Counted from the first letter of the stretch, positions 1-7,090 are shown. The stretch is DNA of 19,979 nucleotides from Pseudomonadota bacterium (GCA_009924885.1 RFQS01000010.1:1-19979); one strand, 5' to 3'. Made by a program: numbers and translations. The notes: generated from the letters alone by a model not told the origin.

Positions 1-10
1 AAATTAGGAT

Positions 11-1558
11 TTAGGAGATGGCTTGGCTCTTATTTTTAGTTTTTTGAACGGCTTCATCCAACATTTTTTCAAAATTCTGAGCAGATATCTTTTGATTTAA
101 AAATTGACTTTCTAGGAGTTTATCCCTCAGGGTTTTTTTATAATTATCTATCCTTGAGAAATCATTAGCGAGTTCGACCGCTTTTGTTATATATTCTTCT
201 GTATCAGTAGCGATCAGTTCAGGCGTTTTACAAATAGTTAAAATTTCTTTAGTGAAATTTTCTACTGTTTTTTTACCAGTACACCTAGTTATAATTGGGG
301 CACCCATCCAGAGACAGTCTATGGCAGTACTCGATGATGTAAAGGGGAAACTGTCTAGAATAATGTCTATTTGATTATAGAGTTCATGATACTGTTCGGT
401 CACTAAGCTTTCCAACAAGTGTATTTTATCTTCGCTAATGCCATATTGGTGAAAAAACTCTAGTAAATATTTACAGTAATCAGGTATTTTAAAAGCGTTG
501 TTACTTAAGATTAAATGTGAATCAGGTACAGCTTGTAATATTCTTGCCCAAGTTTTAAGAACAGTAGTATTGATTTTTATTATCTTACCTAAATTGCCAA
601 AGGTGATATATTTTCGATCAAGGCATGGCGTAGGCTTAATTTCCAGTAACAAGGCTGATTTGGCTATATGATTATAATGGCAACCTAGTAGAGTTTGTTC
701 TTGTAAAGAATTCAAGGAATCTTGACTCAAGAGTTTTTCATTGACGATATTTAAGAAATCTATTTGTGGTAAGCCTGTAGAAGCCCAGTATCCGAAAGTA
801 GATAATTGAATAGGGGCTGGTTTTAAGCTGAATATTTCTAGGCAATTGGGTGGAATTACACCATGCGAATCTATTAAAATATGAATTCCTTTCTTGACTA
901 TTTCTTCTGCGATTTTTAGTGAATCCTTTTCCAGTATACGATTATAAGAGCGACAATTATAAAGTAAATTTAAATGCTTATCTGAAATTTCTTTACCAAG
1001 ATAGAAATAGTGAAATTGATATTTATTGTTATCAACATGCTCACAATAACTACCAAGAAGAGTTCCAACAGCAGTGATAGAATGAACAAGAAAACCCACT
1101 TGTATTTTTTCACTGGGAATCACGAGCGCTTGGGTAAGTAGTTTAATTCTCTCTCGATCTTTTGAAAGCTGTTTTTCGAAACACCTCTTATAGACTAGTT
1201 TTGCTAATTTATTTAACTTGTCATCTGAATAATTTTCAAGGTATGCTAGATGATAAAGTGCGAAATGCAGGTAAGCAGGATTGTTTGAAATTTTAAAGAA
1301 TTCTTCAATGTAGGACTGAATTTCATCTAGTTTACCAAATGAACCAGCGAACAAGGTGAGAGACATTAAAGCTGGTTCTCTATATTTTGGCAAAAGACCA
1401 TCTTTATTACAAAATTGTATAAGAGATTCTGGAATTGACTTACCAGAAAGAAGTTCTTTTATATCGCAAAACAAAGAATATTCTTTTCCCTCTGATCTTT
1501 GAAACTGTGAGCGAAAATCTTTTTCTAATTTTAAGGCATTAACAGAAACTATTTTCAT
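11..1558 (-). CDS. GT41 family (OGT/SPINDLY-type) protein glycosyltransferase
   Basis: The 515-residue protein resembles the catalytic half of O-linked N-acetylglucosamine transferases (GT41). The N-terminal ~150 residues are helical and could be degenerate TPR-like repeats, but I see no clean TPR consensus. The catalytic part runs from about residue 155 to the end. Family hallmarks are the segment with IDSHG followed by KPAPIQLSTFGYWASTG (usually HPAPVQVSWLGYPGTTG), the ITFGNLGKI strand that opens the nucleotide-sugar lobe, and LDSFPF followed by TAIDCLWMGAP near the C-terminus. Known GT41 enzymes move a sugar from a UDP donor to Ser/Thr; the acceptor is unknown here. The gene starts 8 bp after rfbF, so the two are probably cotranscribed. 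Flagellar genes nearby make a flagellar or surface-protein target possible, but that is speculation. There is no strong Shine-Dalgarno, so coupling to rfbF is likely. Confidence 0.85.
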   Translation of the reverse strand: MKIVSVNALKLEKDFRSQFQRSEGKEYSLFCDIKELLSGKSIPESLIQFCNKDGLLPKYREPALMSLTLFAGSFGKLDEIQSYIEEFFKISNNPAYLHFALYHLAYLENYSDDKLNKLAKLVYKRCFEKQLSKDRERIKLLTQALVIPSEKIQVGFLVHSITAVGTLLGSYCEHVDNNKYQFHYFYLGKEISDKHLNLLYNCRSYNRILEKDSLKIAEEIVKKGIHILIDSHGVIPPNCLEIFSLKPAPIQLSTFGYWASTGLPQIDFLNIVNEKLLSQDSLNSLQEQTLLGCHYNHIAKSALLLEIKPTPCLDRKYITFGNLGKIIKINTTVLKTWARILQAVPDSHLILSNNAFKIPDYCKYLLEFFHQYGISEDKIHLLESLVTEQYHELYNQIDIILDSFPFTSSSTAIDCLWMGAPIITRCTGKKTVENFTKEILTICKTPELIATDTEEYITKAVELANDFSRIDNYKKTLRDKLLESQFLNQKISAQNFEKMLDEAVQKTKNKSQAIS

Positions 1559-1566
1559 AATTTAAC

Positions 1567-2343
1567 TTATTCCCAGATCTTCCATGGAGCCTTGCCAGAT
1601 TCCCAAAGCCTCTCTAGTTCAAGCTTATCTCTTAAAGTGTCCATAGGTAACCAAAAGCCATTATGCCTAAAGGCAGAAATTTGATTAGATAAGCACAAGA
1701 ACTCTAATGGGCCTTTTTCCCACATAGTCGAATCCTCTTCAATTAAATTTAATACTTCAGGTTCTAAAACGAAGAAACCACCATTAATCAATCCAGTGCC
1801 AATATCTACAGGCTTTTCCTGAAATGTTTTTATGGAATTATCTTTATTTAAGCTTAAAATCCCAAATTTTGCTGGCGGGCAAACGGCAGTTAAAGTCGCT
1901 AATTTACCTACTTGTTTATGCACTTTAATTAACTCTGTTAAATCAACGTCAGAGACACCGTCTCCATAAGTCATACAGAAGGTTTCATCTTTGACGTAGT
2001 CCTTGACTCGCCTTAAGCGACCTCCCGTCATAGTATTCTCACCAGTATCTACGATGGTAACTTTCCAAGGTTCACAGGTATTATGATGAATTTCCATGTG
2101 ATTTTTAGACATATCAAAGGTAACATCTGACTGATGCAGAAAGTAATTAGCAAAATATTCTTTAATTACGTAACCCTTATATCCTGCACAAATCACAAAA
2201 TCATTGATTCCGTGAGCAGAGTAAATTTTCATAATATGCCAGAGAATGGGTTTATTACCTATTTCTATCATGGGCTTAGGCTTTAAATAGGATTCTTCGG
2301 TAATTCTAGTACCTAAGCCCCCAGAGAGTATTACAGCTTTCAT
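1567..2343 (-). CDS. rfbF: Glucose-1-phosphate cytidylyltransferase (RfbF)
   Basis: The 258-residue protein, a normal length for the family, makes CDP-glucose from CTP and glucose-1-phosphate. This is the first step towards CDP-linked 3,6-dideoxyhexoses and related surface sugars. It shows the sugar-nucleotidyltransferase opening GGLGTRI followed by LKPKPMIEIG at residues 8-28, the metal-binding GDGVSD around residue 127, and the typical RfbF C-terminus FWLPMDTLRDK followed by GKAPWK. The start is fixed by a GAGGAG ribosome site that lies inside the last two codons of the upstream small gene, 3 bp before the ATG region. Translation of the pair is therefore likely coupled. The usual next enzyme, a CDP-glucose 4,6-dehydratase (RfbG), is not in the window. 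Product call is firm. Confidence 0.95.
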   Translation of the reverse strand: MKAVILSGGLGTRITEESYLKPKPMIEIGNKPILWHIMKIYSAHGINDFVICAGYKGYVIKEYFANYFLHQSDVTFDMSKNHMEIHHNTCEPWKVTIVDTGENTMTGGRLRRVKDYVKDETFCMTYGDGVSDVDLTELIKVHKQVGKLATLTAVCPPAKFGILSLNKDNSIKTFQEKPVDIGTGLINGGFFVLEPEVLNLIEEDSTMWEKGPLEFLCLSNQISAFRHNGFWLPMDTLRDKLELERLWESGKAPWKIWE

Positions 2344-2346
2344 TGA

Positions 2347-2517
2347 TTACTCCTCAAAAACATTGTATTTAGCTTCTTCTTCATCTCCGTCGAATTCACC
2401 ACTCTGCTTAGTCTTTATATAAAACAATATGCCGACCACAAGAAAAAGCCCGCAAATAAGTCCTGGTCCCAGATAAGACCATGCTCCTGCTGAATTTAAT
2501 ACACAGTTGGGACACAT
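2347..2517 (-). CDS. 56-aa single-pass membrane protein, CcoS-like
   Basis: This small gene encodes a 56-residue protein. It starts with MCPNC (a CxxC pair), has one membrane segment at about residues 17-35 (GPGLICGLFLVVGILFYI), and ends in an acidic tail beginning KTKQSGEFDGDEEE. One membrane helix followed by SGxFDD-like acidic residues is the layout of CcoS, the small assembly protein of cbb3-type cytochrome oxidase. The N-terminal CxxC is not typical of CcoS, so the assignment is tentative. Its last two codons (GAG GAG) provide the ribosome site of rfbF, 3 bp downstream, which argues strongly that it is a real translated gene. A TATAAT box ends 8 bp before the ATG. The cytochrome c maturation genes at 15496-18947 fit a role in respiration, though its neighbours here are glycosylation genes. 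Confidence 0.65.
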   Translation of the reverse strand: MCPNCVLNSAGAWSYLGPGLICGLFLVVGILFYIKTKQSGEFDGDEEEAKYNVFEE

Positions 2518-2525
2518 AATTATTA

Positions 2526-2531
2526 ATTATA
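2526..2531 (-). promoter_or_regulatory. -10 box for the CcoS-like/rfbF/GT41 unit
   Basis: On the minus strand a perfect TATAAT is followed by 8 bases and then the ATG at 2517. Transcription would start at or next to the start codon, so the mRNA could be leaderless. A GGAG lies 15 bases upstream of the ATG, too far for a normal ribosome site and upstream of the expected transcript start. No clear -35 box is seen. Confidence 0.45.
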
Positions 2532-2563
2532 ACTCCAGTAAATCAGCAAAAAAATTCTTAATT

Positions 2564-2572
2564 TGCTAAAAT
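2564..2572 (+). promoter_or_regulatory. Extended -10 promoter of prs
   Basis: TGCTAAAAT is an extended -10 (TGn followed by TAAAAT), 15 bases before the prs ATG. The surrounding CTTAATTTGCTAA recurs at about 10047-10060 upstream of another gene, which supports a shared promoter type. No good -35 is present, as expected for an extended -10. Confidence 0.45.
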
Positions 2573-2587
2573 TTAGAAATACATATT

Positions 2588-3592
2588 ATGTTGAAGACAC
2601 TTGGATTGCCAGACGACTTGACTCAATTTGATTTAGCTAGCGAGGGAACAGTGAAGATATTCACTGGCAGAGCTAATCCTAAGTTAGGTGAAGAGATAGC
2701 CAAGGAGTTAGGGCTTGAGTTAGGTAAGATTAAAATACAGCCTTTTTCTGATGGTGAGATTTATGTTCAAATCCAAGAGAGTATTCGTGGCTGTGAGGTT
2801 TTTTTAATTCAAGCTACACACCCTCCAGTAAATGAAAATTTAATGGAACTTTTTATTATTATAGATTCTCTGAAAAGAGCTTCAGCTAAGAAGATTAACG
2901 TCATCATGCCTTATTATGGTTATGCAAGGCAAGATAGAAAAGCTGCTGGTAGAGAGCCTATTACCAGTAAGCTAGTTGCAAAGCTAATAGCAGCAGCTGG
3001 TGCGGACAGAGTTATTTGCTTAGATCTTCATTCTGAACAGATTATAGGTTTTTTTGATACTTTAATTGATCATGTGCATGCAGCACCTATACTTATTGAT
3101 TATATTAAACGTTTTATTGGAACGGAAGATCTGGTTATCGTATCCCCAGACGTAGGTGGTGTAACTAGAGCTAGAGCTTACGCTAAATTATTAGATGACG
3201 CTCCTATCGCTATTGTAGATAAGCGTAGGCACCATGATAAACAGAATCATGTAGAAGTCTTTAATATAGTCGGTGACGTAACAGATAAAATAGCTATCTT
3301 AGTAGACGATCTTGTTGACACAGCAGGTACTATGACGAAGGCCGCTCAATTAATTAAAGACAAGGGTGCTAAAAAAGTTTATGCTTGTGCAAGTCATGGA
3401 GTGCTTTCAGGACCAGCATTTAGCCGCATCGAAGAATCTCCAATCGAAGAATTAATTATCACAGATACTATTCCACTTAAGGAAGAATGGCTGAACTCTA
3501 AAAAAATCAGGCAGGTTTCTATCGCTCCTTTTATGGCTGAGGCTATACGTAGAATTCATACTAATGGTTCTATCTCTGGACTATTTAGGTAG
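2588..3592 (+). CDS. prs: Ribose-phosphate pyrophosphokinase (PRPP synthetase)
   Basis: The 334-residue enzyme makes PRPP from ribose-5-phosphate and ATP for nucleotide, histidine, tryptophan and NAD synthesis. Visible motifs are FSDGEIYVQIQESIRG, the flexible-loop segment YGYARQDRK followed by AGREPITSKLVA, CLDLHSEQIIGFFD, SPDVGGVTRARA, DKRR, and the PRPP-binding loop VDDLVDTAGTMT. Wording such as LMELFIIIDSLKRAS is closest to cyanobacterial enzymes. There are about 20 extra N-terminal residues compared with E. coli. An in-frame GTG at 2651, preceded by GAGGG, would give the conventional length and is a plausible alternative start. I kept the ATG because cyanobacterial homologues also have such an extension and an extended -10 box precedes it. 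No ribosome site precedes the ATG. queG follows 14 bp downstream. Confidence 0.96.
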   Translation: MLKTLGLPDDLTQFDLASEGTVKIFTGRANPKLGEEIAKELGLELGKIKIQPFSDGEIYVQIQESIRGCEVFLIQATHPPVNENLMELFIIIDSLKRASAKKINVIMPYYGYARQDRKAAGREPITSKLVAKLIAAAGADRVICLDLHSEQIIGFFDTLIDHVHAAPILIDYIKRFIGTEDLVIVSPDVGGVTRARAYAKLLDDAPIAIVDKRRHHDKQNHVEVFNIVGDVTDKIAILVDDLVDTAGTMTKAAQLIKDKGAKKVYACASHGVLSGPAFSRIEESPIEELIITDTIPLKEEWLNSKKIRQVSIAPFMAEAIRRIHTNGSISGLFR

Positions 3593-3606
3593 GAGATTCT
3601 TTACTG

Positions 3607-4872
3607 GTGCCGCATTTACTCAAGGAAGTCTTAAAAAAAGAGGCTACTCAGTTTGGCTTTTCTGATTTACGTTTTATTTCAGCACGCCCACTTTTAGAGG
3701 ATGAAAAATTATTTCATGAATGGCGAGATAAGGGCTATGCCGCTGAAATGAGCTATATGACTAGGGTCCAGCCTATTAATGCAAGACCAGAGTTTCTCTT
3801 GAATTCAGCTAAAACTTTATTGATATTCACGGCAGATTATTATAGTCCAGTTCCAGCAAGACCATCTTTAGATTACGGACGAGTCGCTTCTTATGCGGTT
3901 GGTAAAGATTATCATAAGGTTTTAAGAAAAAAAATTCAACAACTAGCCTTATACTCAGAGGCTTTTAAAAATCTTTTAGCTCAGTCACGTTTTTTTACGG
4001 ATGCAGTTCCACTCTTGGAGAAAAGCTTTGCCGTAAAAGCAGGATTGGGGTTTCAGGGTAAAAATACTCTTCTTATTTCTAAAAAATCTGGCAGTTATAA
4101 ATTTATCGCAGAGCTAATTACAGACCTTGAATTTGAGCCAGATTCTGAGAAGAGCGAACATAATTCTATTTATGAGGCAGGCGAAAACGCAGTTGTGCAG
4201 CGGTCTCTTTGTGCTAAATGTACTCGCTGTATAGATGCCTGTCCTACTGGAGCTTTAGATGATCCTTATTTCCTTGATGCACGTAAATGCATAAGTTACT
4301 GGACTATAGAAAATCGAGGGGAAATTCCAGTAGAAATGAAAAAGGGAATTGGAGAATGGGTTTTTGGCTGTGATCTCTGTCAAGAAGTCTGTCCTTATAA
4401 TCGTAAAGCTTCTACTGTAGATATGTATATTCAAACAAAGACTGCTACACAGGGTACAGTTTCAAAGCTGATATTTCCAGAATTCGCTCCTGAAGCTGGT
4501 GTGGGGCATTGGTTGTATCTGCCTTTAGTACTCTCTTTAGATAGAGCTACTTTTGAGAAATATTTTTTTAAAGCTTGTGAAGAAAGTGGTGAGAAAAGAC
4601 TTATGGATTATGCCCGTAAAGAGATTTCCAAGTTGAGGAATAAAATTTCCGAATTTGGTGGAATTGATGATGGGCTGAGAAACCTTTCAGTAGAAGACTT
4701 CGATGAATTGTTAGATAAAATCTTCTTCTTTAAATTTGGTGAAACCCCTTTGTCTAGGGCTAAACGTAAAGGTTTAATTAGAAATGCATTGATTGTTACA
4801 GAAAACTCTCTTGGTGAAAAGTCTTTAGAAATGATGGAGCTGTTACTTGCTTCGAGGTTTAATGCTCATTAG
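3607..4872 (+). CDS. queG: Epoxyqueuosine reductase QueG
   Basis: This is the cobalamin and [4Fe-4S]-dependent enzyme that reduces epoxyqueuosine to queuosine at tRNA wobble position 34. It starts at GTG, with AGGAG 11 bases upstream that overlaps the prs stop. The catalytic Asp is probably D132 in FTDAVPLLEK, followed by AGLGFQGKNTLLI. The ferredoxin-like cluster cysteines are C202, C205, C208 and C212 (CAKCTRCIDACP), with C228, C255, C258 and C262 (CDLCQEVCP) for the second set. At 421 residues it is longer than usual. Part of the excess is a loop at about residues 178-200, just before the first cluster, which contains GENAVV encoded by 11 bases identical to the palindromic element described elsewhere in this window. 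The last 30 bases overlap the 3' end of motA on the other strand. Confidence 0.94.
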   Translation: MPHLLKEVLKKEATQFGFSDLRFISARPLLEDEKLFHEWRDKGYAAEMSYMTRVQPINARPEFLLNSAKTLLIFTADYYSPVPARPSLDYGRVASYAVGKDYHKVLRKKIQQLALYSEAFKNLLAQSRFFTDAVPLLEKSFAVKAGLGFQGKNTLLISKKSGSYKFIAELITDLEFEPDSEKSEHNSIYEAGENAVVQRSLCAKCTRCIDACPTGALDDPYFLDARKCISYWTIENRGEIPVEMKKGIGEWVFGCDLCQEVCPYNRKASTVDMYIQTKTATQGTVSKLIFPEFAPEAGVGHWLYLPLVLSLDRATFEKYFFKACEESGEKRLMDYARKEISKLRNKISEFGGIDDGLRNLSVEDFDELLDKIFFFKFGETPLSRAKRKGLIRNALIVTENSLGEKSLEMMELLLASRFNAH

Positions 4873-5709
4873 AGCATCTTCTAGAGCCGCGCTGCTTGGA
4901 CGATTATAATGAAAAATAGTTCTACGGGCGATTTCTACAGCAGCTAATGGCTCTGCACCATTTAAATAACAGACTAGTCCTTCTTTCAGCATTTGATAAT
5001 ACTGTGACTCGTCAGCGTTTAAATATTCTATATGCTGTGCTATTGGCTGGTAGTAGCCATAAGCTGCAAGAATACCTAATAATGTACCAGTAAGAGCTGC
5101 TGATACTTTATGACCTAATTCTGATGGAGGTCCGTCTATATGAGCCATCGCAATAATAACTCCAAGAACGGCTGCAACTATACCTACTGCTGGCATAGCA
5201 TCTGCGATACGGTTAATAGCTCCAGGTCCTATAGCTGCTTCAGCGTGATGTGCATCTATCTCAGCGTTCATAGCTGTTTCTATTTCCTCGGGCTTGGAGT
5301 TATAGTTAATGACTAATTTTAGTGAATCGCAGAAAAAATGCATCGCATGGTGATTATTTAGAAAACTGGGATATTTAGTGAAGATTGAGCTGCTAGAGGG
5401 TTCTGAGACATCTTTCTCCATGCTTAACATTCCGCCTCGTTTTAAATTAACGAAGCATTCATACATCATCTGTAATGATTCTGCAAAGCAATCAACAGTA
5501 TAAGGGCTTTCTTTAAATGGTCTACTTAGATTGCCAAGAATACTCTTTAAAACCTTTCCTGGACACATTGCTAGGAATATTGCGGTACTGCCCCCGAAGA
5601 TGATTATATACTCTTGCCATACAGAGTAGATAGCATGTATCGGCCCACCTTCGAGCATAAAGCCACCGAAGATACAGACGGATACGAGTACTAGAAAAAC
5701 TGCTGTCAT
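4843..5709 (-). CDS. motA: Flagellar motor stator protein MotA
   Basis: This 288-residue inner-membrane protein is the A subunit of the proton-driven flagellar stator. It has four membrane segments: residues ~2-18, ~32-50, ~172-190 and ~203-220. Residues known to matter in E. coli MotA are at near-identical positions: R91 and E98 in the cytoplasmic loop (NLKRGGMLSMEKD), P173 in ADAMPAVGIVAAVLG, and P222 in YYQPIAQ. The loop segment beginning KESPYT is of the classical MotA type rather than the ExbB/TolQ type. No motB adjoins it: downstream the gene overlaps queG tail to tail, and flgN is upstream by 28 bp. I see no Shine-Dalgarno before the ATG, so translation probably depends on upstream genes of the flgM-flgN-motA unit. 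Confidence 0.94.
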   Translation of the reverse strand: MTAVFLVLVSVCIFGGFMLEGGPIHAIYSVWQEYIIIFGGSTAIFLAMCPGKVLKSILGNLSRPFKESPYTVDCFAESLQMMYECFVNLKRGGMLSMEKDVSEPSSSSIFTKYPSFLNNHHAMHFFCDSLKLVINYNSKPEEIETAMNAEIDAHHAEAAIGPGAINRIADAMPAVGIVAAVLGVIIAMAHIDGPPSELGHKVSAALTGTLLGILAAYGYYQPIAQHIEYLNADESQYYQMLKEGLVCYLNGAEPLAAVEIARRTIFHYNRPSSAALEDALMSIKPRSK

Positions 5710-5737
5710 AGGTAATTGAGTTTAAGGGCCATAAAAA

Positions 5738-6223
5738 CTAACCTTGTATATCGGCCAACTTTATATTCTCAATTTTCCCTGCTGCGTTCTTTTGATAAGT
5801 AGCACTTTCGCTTGATTTGCCAGACTTAGTAAATACCTTAATCATATGATTGATATAACTTGAAGACTGTCTTACTAAAGCCATATTGTTATCGTTAAAT
5901 TTTTTACACTGTTCTAAAGTCTCTTTGAGTCTTTTTGCGGTCTGTTCTAAAGTCTCTTGATTCTCATGTTCATCGCGATTGGCGAGACTCGTTAGAATCT
6001 CACCAATTGTGACGTTAGTTTCGTACCCTTCTTCTCTTAAAAACAGCTTGCGTTTGTTTTCAAGTTGTAAAATTTTAGTAGAGAGTTTTCTCTCTATGTC
6101 TGTTATTTTCGGTAGCAGATCAATATTATTCTTGATGAGTGCCTCGCGTTTTTTACCCGCAAGTTTAAGATACTTGGAGTATACTTCGCACTCTTCATCT
6201 AATATTTCAGTTAGTTCTTTCAT
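5738..6223 (-). CDS. flgN: FlgN-like flagellar export chaperone
   Basis: The 161-residue, highly helical and charged protein is of the FlgN type. FlgN binds the hook-filament junction proteins FlgK and FlgL and delivers them to the flagellar export gate. It opens with MKELTEILDEECEVYSKYL, the FlgN pattern in which a short helix precedes a coiled-coil arm, followed by long amphipathic helices to about residue 135 and a polar tail. Sequence conservation in this family is weak, so the call leans on fold-like pattern, length and its place between flgM and motA. The start is well supported: AAGGAG lies 8 bases upstream of the ATG. It is 43 bp downstream of the first flgM-like gene. FlgK and FlgL are not in the window. 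Confidence 0.75.
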   Translation of the reverse strand: MKELTEILDEECEVYSKYLKLAGKKREALIKNNIDLLPKITDIERKLSTKILQLENKRKLFLREEGYETNVTIGEILTSLANRDEHENQETLEQTAKRLKETLEQCKKFNDNNMALVRQSSSYINHMIKVFTKSGKSSESATYQKNAAGKIENIKLADIQG

Positions 6224-6266
6224 TGGGCCAGCTCCTTAATTAAAAAGTCACAAGCACTTAGTAAAT

Positions 6267-6605
6267 CTATCCTAATATAGCTTCGATCAAACCAGGATCG
6301 CCAGCTACTGAGAAGGAATCTACTTTGCTGAAATATTCACCTTTATCAATTAATGATTTCAGTGATTTCACCCGCTCTGCTCTTGCTGTAGATCCAGCAG
6401 AGTCATTGCTTAGGCCTAAGAAGCCTTGTGTAGCTTCTTCGCTAATCTCTGCGACATCACCCTCAACATTAGAGAACGATCCTGAATTTTCAACCGCTTC
6501 GCTAGCCCGCTTTACTCTAGATGAGCTAGAAGAAGAGCTGCCTACGCCGAACGTGTCGATCGAAAAGTTACTGTAGTTATTAGGATTTATTCCTTCAATC
6601 CCCAT
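6267..6605 (-). CDS. flgM: FlgM-like anti-sigma-28 factor (copy 1)
   Basis: The 112-residue protein has a polar, serine-rich N-terminal half (a run of seven serines around residues 23-29) and a C-terminal half of FlgM type. In the latter, DVAEISEEA is followed by ARAERVKSLKSLIDKGEY and a final helix ending IEAILG. FlgM proteins hold the flagellar sigma factor FliA inactive until the hook is finished, then leave through the flagellar export channel; the disordered N-terminus fits this. AGG within CGAGGT, 7 bases from the ATG, is a fair ribosome site. It heads flgN and motA and has its own promoter at 6662-6690. A second FlgM-like gene lies just upstream, so which one (or both) binds sigma-28 cannot be told from sequence. 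Confidence 0.7.
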   Translation of the reverse strand: MGIEGINPNNYSNFSIDTFGVGSSSSSSSRVKRASEAVENSGSFSNVEGDVAEISEEATQGFLGLSNDSAGSTARAERVKSLKSLIDKGEYFSKVDSFSVAGDPGLIEAILG

Positions 6606-6661
6606 ATGATTTACCTCGCACTATGGATTTATATCGTTGTTATACCCTATAAAGAAAAAGC

Positions 6662-6690
6662 CTTATACTATAATAAGAGTATTTTATCAA
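6662..6690 (-). promoter_or_regulatory. Sigma-70-type promoter for flgM copy 1, flgN and motA
   Basis: On the minus strand TTGATA (6685-6690) and TATAAG (6662-6667) are separated by 17 bases, a good housekeeping-type match. The transcript would have a leader of about 50 bases before the flgM ATG. I found no sigma-28 consensus (TAAA, then GCCGATAA) here. Confidence 0.5.
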
Positions 6691-6710
6691 GTAGTGGCAA
6701 ACATTTTATA

Positions 6711-6752
6711 CTATTTATAGAACCGTTGCCGGTTATTTTTTATTTCTTTCAT
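6711..6752 (-). CDS. Possible 13-codon small ORF between the two flgM-like genes
   Basis: On the minus strand an ATG is preceded by AGGGGG at a spacing of 8 bases, a strong ribosome site. It opens a 13-codon frame encoding MKEIKNNRQRFYK before a stop. The frame spans a short perfect hairpin (6721-6734). It could be a leader peptide acting on flgM/flgN/motA expression, a micropeptide, or chance. Evidence is limited to the ribosome site and position. Confidence 0.25.
   Translation of the reverse strand: MKEIKNNRQRFYK
6721..6734. other. Small hairpin with tetraloop in the flgM intergenic region
   Basis: AACCG-TTGC-CGGTT on the plus strand reads AACCG-GCAA-CGGTT on the minus strand, a perfect 5-bp stem with a GNRA-type loop in the minus-strand RNA. 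On the plus strand it is followed by ATTTTTTATTT, so it could also act as a weak terminator for antisense transcription. The stem is short. Confidence 0.3.
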
Positions 6753-6781
6753 GTTATTTTCCCCCTTTGAATCTCAAATTT

Positions 6782-7066
6782 TTAAAATAATTCTGCAAAT
6801 TGTGGAACTTTATCTAAAATAGCTGAACCGCTAGGTATCTTATAAGTGCCACTGGCTACCTGTTCTTTGATCTGCTGCACTCGTGGATTCTCTTTCTTAG
6901 AGCTTTTCACGGTATCAATGAAACTCAGAGATACAGAGTCGGCTGGAATCTCTCTCTTACTAACACTATTAGTCGAGGCTTCCCTAGCAGTCGTACTCTG
7001 TAATCCACTAATCTCAGAGATAGGTAGGGTGGACCTAAAATCTATTCCTATTCCCCTGATTTCCAT
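6782..7066 (-). CDS. FlgM-like anti-sigma-28 factor (copy 2)
   Basis: The 94-residue protein has the FlgM layout. A polar N-terminus leads to ADSVSLS (the usual VxIS-type strand), then a charged helix with NPRVQQIKEQVASGTYKI, and a final hydrophobic segment, SAILDKVPQF. The R-x-x-x-I-K-x-x-V-x-x-G-x-Y pattern is closer to textbook FlgM than in copy 1. Its start is clear, with AGGAG about 6 bases before the ATG. It has no close sequence identity to copy 1 beyond the domain pattern, so the pair is either an old duplication or two divergent regulators. It sits upstream of copy 1, with a 176-bp gap that contains a promoter and a small ORF. No partner sigma factor gene is in the window. Confidence 0.65.
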   Translation of the reverse strand: MEIRGIGIDFRSTLPISEISGLQSTTAREASTNSVSKREIPADSVSLSFIDTVKSSKKENPRVQQIKEQVASGTYKIPSGSAILDKVPQFAELF

Positions 7067-7090
7067 ATCTGACTCCTAAGATTTGATTTC

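Noticed and set aside
5768..5800. Possible element trace in flgN (AAGAACGCAGCAGGG on the minus strand)
   Set aside because: Only about 7 contiguous bases agree with the element and the codon phase is not shared.
5979..6576. Plus-strand ORFs opposite flgN and flgM copy 1 (5979-6239 and 6325-6576)
   Set aside because: They lie opposite genes with family features and good ribosome sites; their compositions look like shadows of the coding strand.
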